Positions 14,151 to 19,413 of a stretch of 19,413 nt of DNA are shown here, piece by piece. A program made the position numbers and the translations under genes. Every line of letters begins with the position of its first letter. Position 1 is the first letter of the stretch. The notes under the pieces were generated by a model. That model saw only the letters and a program-made list of their open reading frames with translations, had not been told where the DNA came from and made no database searches. The DNA comes from an uncultured Erysipelotrichaceae bacterium (GTDB lineage Bacteria; Bacillota_I; Bacilli_A; RF39; UBA660). Location: assembly GCA_902795755.1 (NCBI GenBank), contig CADBMO010000101.1, positions 1 through 19,413 on the forward strand. The letters are read 5' to 3'.

Positions 14151-14864
14151 CTACCATTTTATTAATTCTTTATTCAATTGTTCTTTTTCCTCAAAACAAA
14201 TATCTAACGTACCAACTAACATGCCCGTTAAAAGAAGCTTTCTTGCCTCTTTTTTGCTTAATCCCCTACTCATCAAATAAAATAATTTATCCGGATTAAA
14301 ATCACCTATAAAAGCAGCATGCCTTGATTCGGAATCAAACTCATCAATTAACAAAACAGGATTTATTTTATTATCATTTGATTTATTTATTGAAATAATT
14401 TTACTATCTTGATTAACCACTGATAAATTGGATTTTTTAGGTACAAAGGACGTAACATCAAAATTAATCGAACCATTATCTTTTGTTACACCATTATTAT
14501 AAACATCACTAATTGTTTCTTTTGCATTATGGTTAACATTTATTTTATAAGTTGATAAAGAATCAAAAGATATAACACTATTATTAATTAATACTTTTGA
14601 TTGCTTATTGTTTAAATTACAAACTATATTTACTTTCTTAGGATTTATACTATAATTATTAAAACTAACAGTACCACCATTTATATTTATTTCATAAGTA
14701 ACAGGCTTTGCATCTTTTACGTTAATATAAATATTTACGTTACCACGTATATTAAAAACATATTTTTTTGCCAATACTTTTTTTATTAATATATTTTTAT
14801 CTTCATTAATATCAATTACATATTCTTCTTTTTTTATTTCCTTATCTATTAATAATCTATTCAT
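14151..14864 (-). CDS. sufD: Truncated SufD-like Fe-S assembly protein (about half normal length)
   Basis: A 237-residue SufD homologue in the sufD position; typical SufD has about 420 residues. Only the C-terminal part is clearly recognisable: E-S-R-H-A-A-F-I-G-D (about 179-188, with the conserved His182) followed by L-F-Y-L-M-S-R-G-L-S-K-K-E-A-R-K-L-L. The preceding 170 residues are beta-rich, with repeated short hydrophobic strands, as expected for a shortened right-handed beta helix. No stop or frame break is visible, so this looks like an evolved reduction, not a recent lesion. The ATG at 14862-14864 overlaps the sufC stop by 8 bp, suggesting translational coupling; an alternative start lies six codons upstream. 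The SufS start follows closely. Confidence 0.87.
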   Translation of the reverse strand: MNRLLIDKEIKKEEYVIDINEDKNILIKKVLAKKYVFNIRGNVNIYINVKDAKPVTYEININGGTVSFNNYSINPKKVNIVCNLNNKQSKVLINNSVISFDSLSTYKINVNHNAKETISDVYNNGVTKDNGSINFDVTSFVPKKSNLSVVNQDSKIISINKSNDNKINPVLLIDEFDSESRHAAFIGDFNPDKLFYLMSRGLSKKEARKLLLTGMLVGTLDICFEEKEQLNKELIKW

Positions 14865-15627
14865 GATTATCACATCCATCATTTGCTACTGTCACAATCT
14901 TATCAAAATTAAAACCATTTTCTTCAATTTTTTTTGCAAGCGAATAATCTCCGCTTTTAACGATGTGTCCATTCATAAGTACATGAACAAAATCCGGTTT
15001 AATGTATTTTAACAAATGCGTGTAATGAGTAATAATTAAATATGATGTTTTAGGATTAGCTTTTTTATATTCATTAATGTTTTTTCCAACTATTTTCAAA
15101 GAATCAACGTCAACTCCTGAATCAATTTCATCAAACATAACAAACTTAGGTTCTAACATTTTCATTTGAAGTATTTCATTTTTCTTTTTTTCACCACCAG
15201 AAAAACCTTTATTAACACTTCTATGAACCATCTCATTTGGCATATGTAAATCATCAACTGCAGCATCTATTTTTTTTATAAATGAATATAAGTTAACATT
15301 TTTACCTTCTTTAGAAGATAATGCCGTTCTTAAAAAGTCAGAGTTAGTAACGCCATCTATTTCAAGAGGATTTTGATTTGCTAAAAATAATCCCATTCTT
15401 GCTCTTTGATCAGTTGTTAAATCAGTTATACTAGTACCATCAAAAGTAATGTCTCCGTTTAATACTTTATAATTCGGATCATTCATAATAGCTTTTGTTA
15501 AAGTTGATTTACCTACTCCATTAGGTCCCATTATAACGTGTACTTCACCATCATTAATATCTAGATTAAAATCATTTAATATTGTTTTGTTTTCCACTTT
15601 AACACTTAAGTTTTTAATTTTTAGCAT
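14857..15627 (-). CDS. sufC: Fe-S assembly ATPase SufC
   Basis: A 256-residue ABC-type ATPase that drives conformational change in the SufBCD scaffold. Walker A is G-P-N-G-V-G-K-S-T (34-42). The Q-loop region is A-N-Q-N-P-L-E-I, signature F-S-G-G-E-K (142-147), Walker B F-V-M-F-D-E-I-D-S-G (162-171), and the switch histidine His201 is in I-I-T-H-Y. The S-G-V-D-V-D-S-L and S-G-G-E-K-K-K-N-E features are specific to SufC among ABC ATPases. The ATG at 15625-15627 follows AGGAGTGATTTT; an in-frame ATG six codons earlier has no ribosome site. It is the first gene of the operon sufC-D-S-U-orf153-B. A TAAAAT-like -10 and an ATTTTA/TAAAAT inverted repeat precede it, but I cannot define a firm promoter. 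Confidence 0.97.
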   Translation of the reverse strand: MLKIKNLSVKVENKTILNDFNLDINDGEVHVIMGPNGVGKSTLTKAIMNDPNYKVLNGDITFDGTSITDLTTDQRARMGLFLANQNPLEIDGVTNSDFLRTALSSKEGKNVNLYSFIKKIDAAVDDLHMPNEMVHRSVNKGFSGGEKKKNEILQMKMLEPKFVMFDEIDSGVDVDSLKIVGKNINEYKKANPKTSYLIITHYTHLLKYIKPDFVHVLMNGHIVKSGDYSLAKKIEENGFNFDKIVTVANDGCDNHE

Positions 15628-15692
15628 AAAATCACTCCTAACCATTTTATTTTACCATAAAATGACTATTTTTTATAGGTTATAAAAAGAAA

Positions 15693-15714
15693 AAATAGAG
15701 ATTACTCTCTATTT
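15693..15714 (-). terminator. Terminator at the end of the 245-residue unknown gene
   Basis: A 9-bp stem (15693-15701 with 15706-15714), 4-nt loop, T-rich tail on the minus strand. The stop codon of the gene (15713-15715) overlaps the upstream arm. Confidence 0.85.
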
Positions 15715-16450
15715 AAACACCTAAGTTCCATGCTTTACTAGTTTCTTCTTTTTTCTTTTGTTCATCTCTATCAATGTAATAATAATTCATTTCTAACATT
15801 TGCATTACTACATCATCATTATAATTAATACTTGAATGATATTTCATAGCAACATAGTCCATTAAAGTTTCTGTTACTTTGTTAGAAAGTTTATAAGTTT
15901 CTTGTAATTGATTTTTATATAATTCTCTTAACCAATATAATTCTTTTTCACCATATGAATATGCTTCATAAATGTTATCATAATCCTTTTTCATATCTTT
16001 AGCAATTTCATCAACTGGTGCAAGTAACATTAAAGCGTAATGAACTATATTTCTTTCATATGCTGATAACATTTTTATCGAAAAGATATCATCCATTTTA
16101 ATGCCATCATACTCTACCTTTGTTACTTTATCAAGTGCTTCTTTAAAATAGCATAAAGAAAGTGCTAAGGCATTTATAAATCTATCATTGTAACCAAAAT
16201 CTGTAAAAATCTTGTGACTTATTTCATCATTTTCCACAATTATTTGCCATGAATTTATATTTTCATTAAACTTAATAATTTTTCCAGTTTCATTCTTAAC
16301 AATGTGTGAAGAATATTCACCATTTATTTTTTCTCTTCCAATAAATCTTACAAAATTTCTTACTTTAAATTCTACGTACTCAAGTATTTTCTTTCTTTCA
16401 TTTTTGTCTAATCCATTTAATAACTCATGAACTCTAACGTAGTTTTCCAT
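15713..16450 (-). CDS. Hypothetical 245-residue protein, strongly promoted single gene
   Basis: I do not recognise this family with confidence. It is a soluble, mixed-charge, helix-rich protein with Tyr-rich stretches (M-N-Y-Y-Y-I-D-R-D near the C-terminus) and a single cysteine in L-S-L-C-Y-F. The segment Y-E-R-N-I-V-H-Y-A-L-M-L-L-A-P (about residues 129-143), followed by a helix-turn-like D-E-I-A-K-D-M-K-K-D-Y, faintly recalls the region after the zinc site in ImmA/IrrE-type peptidases, but no H-E-x-x-H is present, so that idea is weak. The ATG at 16448-16450 follows AAAAAAGGAG. It is transcribed alone from a near-consensus promoter and ends in a terminator, so it is probably well expressed in growing cells. 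Confidence 0.8.
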   Translation of the reverse strand: MENYVRVHELLNGLDKNERKKILEYVEFKVRNFVRFIGREKINGEYSSHIVKNETGKIIKFNENINSWQIIVENDEISHKIFTDFGYNDRFINALALSLCYFKEALDKVTKVEYDGIKMDDIFSIKMLSAYERNIVHYALMLLAPVDEIAKDMKKDYDNIYEAYSYGEKELYWLRELYKNQLQETYKLSNKVTETLMDYVAMKYHSSINYNDDVVMQMLEMNYYYIDRDEQKKKEETSKAWNLGV

Positions 16451-16480
16451 ATTTTCCCACTCCTTTTTTATTTGCCGGTT

Positions 16481-16509
16481 ATTGTAGCATGAAAGGATTC
16501 TTATGTCAA
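16481..16509 (-). promoter_or_regulatory. Near-consensus housekeeping promoter of the 245-residue unknown gene
   Basis: Minus strand TTGACA (16504-16509, 6 of 6), 17-nt spacer, TACAAT (16481-16486, 5 of 6) with an extended TG one base before the -10. Start of transcription would be near 16474, about 24 bp before the ATG. It is the best sigma-A-type promoter in the window. The 9-mer ACTAACTAT lies just upstream of the -35 and recurs in the preceding terminator. Confidence 0.9.
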
Positions 16510-16565
16510 TAAATATAGTTAGTAAATTTCTATTTTTTGTTTAATAAAAGGCCTTTAAAAATATG

Positions 16566-16594
16566 AAAAAACTAACTATCATAGTTAGTTTTTT
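16566..16594. terminator. Terminator at the end of the first-listed C26 hydrolase (16572-17288)
   Basis: A near-perfect 14-bp inverted repeat (16566-16579 and 16581-16594) with A and T runs on its outer sides. The stop codon (16572-16574) of the C26 gene lies in one arm. Confidence 0.83.
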
Positions 16595-17288
16595 GTTTAT
16601 TTTCATGATATTTTATTGATGCATCAATAAAAGCTTCAAATATCTTTTTATTAGCATCATCTAAAGTATCTTTTTCAGGATGCCACTGCACACCTATTCT
16701 AAATAATGATTTATCGTCTTCAATTGCTTCTATAACGCCATCAATTGATCTTGCAACCACTTTATATTCTCCTGGATTAACCACCATATATGAATGATAT
16801 GAATTAGTATCAACTTCATCTTTACCAATAATATTTTTTAATACCCCATCTTCTAATTTAACGGTATGCATTTTCCTAAAATGACTGCCTTCGACATTTA
16901 CTGGAGTTAGTTTTTCTTTTGATGAGTTTATTGCCATAACTTGCATACCAAGGCATATTCCAAGGGTTGGAATATTATTTTCTTTTAGATAAGAATCAAT
17001 AAAGTAATTATGTTCAAAACTCCTTGTTTCACCTGGCATAATAAATCCATCACATAATTTTATCATTTCAATTAAATTGTTTTTTTCTTCTTCAGTTAGC
17101 GGTGTAATCTCTTCTTTAGGCGTTTTTTTATAATCCATTTGCTTGGTAGGCATAATTGCAATTGGTAGACCACCAAATTTTAATACCGCCGTATTATAAT
17201 CATTAAAAACGTAAAACTGAGTTAAATCTTTTCCCATGTAATGCTCTGAAGATACACCAGTAAGTATACCTATTATAGGTTTTTCCAT
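16572..17288 (-). CDS. Peptidase C26 / gamma-glutamyl hydrolase-like protein, copy 1
   Basis: A 238-residue member of the class I glutamine amidotransferase-like fold, C26 type (relatives include PuuD, gamma-glutamyl-GABA hydrolase). The family start K-P-I-I-G-I-L-T-G is followed by G-G-L-P-I-A-I-M-P. The nucleophile elbow is G-I-C-L-G-M-Q with Cys112, and the catalytic His203 and Glu205 lie in Q-W-H-P-E-K. The N-S-Y-H-S-Y segment is also typical. The substrate is unknown; gamma-glutamyl amides are the family theme, and murein peptides are a possibility given the neighbours. The ATG at 17286-17288 is chosen, with GGTGAT upstream. A terminator and probable promoter separate it from copy 2, with which it shares the fold and many motifs. 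Confidence 0.9.
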   Translation of the reverse strand: MEKPIIGILTGVSSEHYMGKDLTQFYVFNDYNTAVLKFGGLPIAIMPTKQMDYKKTPKEEITPLTEEEKNNLIEMIKLCDGFIMPGETRSFEHNYFIDSYLKENNIPTLGICLGMQVMAINSSKEKLTPVNVEGSHFRKMHTVKLEDGVLKNIIGKDEVDTNSYHSYMVVNPGEYKVVARSIDGVIEAIEDDKSLFRIGVQWHPEKDTLDDANKKIFEAFIDASIKYHENKQKTNYDS

Positions 17289-17304
17289 ATTCATCACCAT
17301 GTTT

Positions 17305-17333
17305 ATTATATAATCATTTAAAAAAACTTACAA
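17305..17333 (-). promoter_or_regulatory. Candidate promoter of C26 copy 1, overlapping the upstream terminator
   Basis: Minus strand TTGTAA (17328-17333), 17-nt spacer, TATAAT (17305-17310, 6 of 6). The -35 lies inside the hairpin that ends copy 2, so the next gene's promoter begins within the previous gene's terminator. Confidence 0.6.
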
Positions 17334-17345
17334 GTTGTAAGTTTT
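17323..17345 (-). terminator. Terminator between the two C26 genes
   Basis: A 9-bp stem (17323-17331 with 17337-17345), 5-nt loop, T-run on the minus strand. The copy 2 stop codon (17344-17346) overlaps the first arm. Confidence 0.82.
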
Positions 17346-18060
17346 ATTTATATTCTTTTATAAATCTTTTATAGTAAACTGCTTCATCTATAAATCTATT
17401 GAATATTTTTCTAGAATCATCATTTGTATCATAATCTTTTTCAGGATGCCACTGAAGTCCAATCATAAATCTTTCACCTGGTACTTCTACAACTTCAGGA
17501 GTACCATCTAGGGCATATCCTTTAATAACCGCCTCATTATCGTGCGCTCTATAATTATGATATGAATTTACTTTTATCTCTCTTTGCATTAATAACCCAT
17601 ATAAAATACTATCACGGGTTAATCTTACAATATGCTCTGAATTATTATGATTTATATCACTTTCTATTTTATATGTTTTATCTAAAACTTTATTTTCATT
17701 AGTTAAATAATTTGCTAGTGCTTGCATGCCAAGGCATATTCCAAGTAATGGTACTTGATGTTTTAAAGCATATTCAATTATAAAGGCATCATATTCATAC
17801 CAAGTATTACCACCTTGTAATAAAAAGCCATCACATAATTGTAATTGCGTTTCTAACGCCTCTTTTTCAAAAATATTTAATTCGCCTACTTTAACAGGTG
17901 ATTTTCCAAAATAACTAATTGGCTGAGTAGGCAAAATACCAATTGGAATACCTCCGGATTTTAATATAGACGCTCTATTCCCATCATAAGAACAGGTAAC
18001 TGAAACACTATCTGTTTGTAATTCTGGTCTTTCAACAATACCTATTATTGGTCTTTGCAT
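17344..18060 (-). CDS. Peptidase C26 / gamma-glutamyl hydrolase-like protein, copy 2
   Basis: A 238-residue paralogue of the next gene downstream. It starts R-P-I-I-G-I-V-E-R-P, has G-G-I-P-I-G-I-L-P-T, a G-N-T loop in L-L-Q-G-G-N-T-W-Y-E, the nucleophile Cys109 in G-I-C-L-G-M-Q, and His205 with Glu207 in Q-W-H-P-E-K, so the catalytic set is complete. The two copies are equally long but clearly diverged outside the motifs, which argues for an old duplication with different substrates. The ATG at 18058-18060 follows AGGAGG. It begins 18 bp after the serine hydrolase gene and is probably co-transcribed with it. Confidence 0.9.
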   Translation of the reverse strand: MQRPIIGIVERPELQTDSVSVTCSYDGNRASILKSGGIPIGILPTQPISYFGKSPVKVGELNIFEKEALETQLQLCDGFLLQGGNTWYEYDAFIIEYALKHQVPLLGICLGMQALANYLTNENKVLDKTYKIESDINHNNSEHIVRLTRDSILYGLLMQREIKVNSYHNYRAHDNEAVIKGYALDGTPEVVEVPGERFMIGLQWHPEKDYDTNDDSRKIFNRFIDEAVYYKRFIKEYK

Positions 18061-18078
18061 AATAATCCTCCTAAATAA

Positions 18079-19413
18079 TTATATTATTAATCTATCAATA
18101 TTTTCATCTGCATCTTTAAAATTTTCACGTTCTAAACAATACACGTAGTCTAAAAGCCCATAAGATAATGCTAATTTAAGCGCTAGATGAACAACGGCTG
18201 CATCCCTATCCCATGCAAATTTAACGGCGTTAACGATTTCATTATTATCACTAACACGTATTAGTTCAGCACCTGCTTCATCATAATATATTTTATTATC
18301 TTCTTCTAATTTTAATCTTGCATCTTTACCTAAAAAAACTGCTCTTTGATGCGTTCTATTTGAACCCATGAAGAAAAACACTTTATTAAGTGGATCTAAA
18401 GTATACTGAGTTCCAGTATAACCACCCGATCCAAAAGCTTTACCAGAAAGTGGATGATATACTTCACTGTCTGCTTGAATTGGATTTTTAGAATAACATA
18501 ATTTCCCTAAGTATTGAACATATTTACCTGGTTCATATTCCTTACCAGTTACGTTTTTACCCATTCCTTCAAGCGTTTTACTATCTAATATTTCATGATC
18601 TAATAATGCTCTAGATAGTTTTATCATATCTTTTGAAGTAGTAAATATTCCTGCATGTCCTGCAAAGTCATTAGCATTTTGTCCAAGGACCCTTGCTTTT
18701 TCATCATTTACTACGCCAAGTTCTATGTTGTTTTTAACTCCTACATTACCATCATTATAAAATGAATATACCTCGTTGGTTGATGCAGTCTTCCATAGTT
18801 TGTTTTTAGGTACTAATATACCAGTTTCAGTCATATCAGCAGCCTTTAGTATTGTTTCGTTTACAAAATCAAACATTTTCATGCCGGATACTTTCTCAAC
18901 TAAATATCTAAGTACCATAGCACCCATATCAGTGTATGGATTCCTATTAGTAGGAAAATCAATGTTTATTTTTATATCCATTAGTTTATTATATGCACTT
19001 TCATAATCATCATTTGCATCAATTCTATCTGATATTAAAGGCACTTTAAAAGTTAATAAATCTAAAACAGTAACATCTTTCAAATTACTAAATTCTGGTA
19101 TATATTTACCAAGTTTATCCTCTAAACTTATTACACCATTACTTACTAATTTTAATATTGATATAGATGCAAAAACCTTACTTACACTTGCAATATCATA
19201 AATAGTATTTTCATCTACTATCGTGCCATTATCAAGTTCTCCAATTGATAATGTTTCACTATAAACGCTTGTACCATATGATATAGACATAGATGGTGCA
19301 AGTTTTCTATCCTTTATAAAATGTCTTACTGACTCTTCCAAACCAGATGCATCATACATCATTTTTCTTAAATCATTAATTGATGCGTCTTTGTTATTCT
19401 TAATTATTTCATA
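18079..19413 (-). CDS. Serine hydrolase of the beta-lactamase/PBP fold (5' end probably outside window)
   Basis: At least 427 residues of a class C beta-lactamase-related serine hydrolase. The nucleophile motif is S59-V-S-K62 (numbered from the Met encoded at 19362), preceded by Y-D-I-A-S. The second motif appears as Y143-T-D145 where Y-S-N is usual, and G-S-G-G-Y-T-G-T probably supplies the H-T-G-like third motif. There is no signal peptide from that Met, and no good ribosome site before it, while the frame stays open for 17 more codons to the window edge. I therefore treat the gene as 5'-truncated by the window. The final 80 residues form an extra helical tail rich in acidic residues. The family includes esterases, D-amino-acid peptidases and the muropeptide amidase AmiE; the reaction here cannot be settled from sequence. 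Confidence 0.82.
   Translation of the reverse strand, partial: YEIIKNNKDASINDLRKMMYDASGLEESVRHFIKDRKLAPSMSISYGTSVYSETLSIGELDNGTIVDENTIYDIASVSKVFASISILKLVSNGVISLEDKLGKYIPEFSNLKDVTVLDLLTFKVPLISDRIDANDDYESAYNKLMDIKINIDFPTNRNPYTDMGAMVLRYLVEKVSGMKMFDFVNETILKAADMTETGILVPKNKLWKTASTNEVYSFYNDGNVGVKNNIELGVVNDEKARVLGQNANDFAGHAGIFTTSKDMIKLSRALLDHEILDSKTLEGMGKNVTGKEYEPGKYVQYLGKLCYSKNPIQADSEVYHPLSGKAFGSGGYTGTQYTLDPLNKVFFFMGSNRTHQRAVFLGKDARLKLEEDNKIYYDEAGAELIRVSDNNEIVNAVKFAWDRDAAVVHLALKLALSYGLLDYVYCLERENFKDADENIDRLII

Noticed and set aside
15713..16450. The 245-residue protein as an ImmA/IrrE metallopeptidase
   Set aside because: Only a loose likeness to the segment after the zinc site is seen, and there is no H-E-x-x-H motif.
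1..19413. CRISPR arrays, tRNA or rRNA genes, insertion sequences, prophage or attachment sites
   Set aside because: No regularly spaced repeats, cloverleaf-like segments, transposase or integrase motifs were found on either strand.

Overview
The window is very AT-rich, compact bacterial DNA using the standard code (TGA is used as a stop, for example at sufU, and Trp is TGG). Shine-Dalgarno sites are AGGAGG-like, and GTG and TTG starts are common. Gene content points to an endospore-forming low-GC Firmicute, probably a reduced-genome uncultured member of the Bacilli (gut RF39 or Erysipelotrichales-like). The evidence is a spoIIA/sigF/spoVA locus, a DacF-type carboxypeptidase, a SufCDSUB operon and a C-terminal tmcAL fragment. 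The lineage is inferred, not demonstrated. Apart from tmcAL at the left edge, every gene is on the minus strand, so transcription runs right to left. No gene-free stretch exceeds 300 bases. I saw no rRNA, tRNA, CRISPR, insertion sequence or phage gene.

Layout in transcription order, right to left. (1) 19413-16572: a serine hydrolase of the beta-lactamase fold, open at the window edge, then two tandem class-I-glutamine-amidotransferase-like (peptidase C26) hydrolases. (2) 16509-15693: a monocistronic gene of unknown function behind a near-consensus promoter. (3) 15627-10695: an iron-sulfur assembly operon sufC-sufD-sufS-sufU-orf153-sufB, with a half-size SufD and an unknown gene between sufU and sufB. 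(4) 10515-10177: a tail-less, SsbB-like single-stranded DNA-binding protein. (5) 10134-9629: two overlapping frames that look like one gene split by a -1 shift. (6) 9550-8363: dacF-like D-Ala-D-Ala carboxypeptidase. (7) 8312-3646: a tight six-gene run of Nudix, PP2C phosphatase, DUF1292, DUF1848, apt and gpsA. (8) 3568-2203: spoIIAA, sigF and an unknown 103-residue gene. (9) 2138-354: spoVAC, spoVAD, spoVAE. (10) 1-335, plus strand: end of tmcAL, converging on spoVAE across a shared hairpin.

The most interesting region is the sporulation locus. The order spoIIAA, sigF, spoVA is conserved, but spoIIAB (anti-sigma-F kinase) is absent, SpoIIAA has lost the D-S-S-G phosphorylation motif, and sigma-F lacks about 40 N-terminal residues. 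The usual partner-switching control of the first forespore sigma factor therefore cannot operate from this locus as it stands. Other unusual points are a DUF1848 protein whose layout suggests a circularly permuted radical-SAM barrel, a PP2C phosphatase with a large unknown N-terminal domain, and the repeated placement of stop codons inside terminator hairpins.
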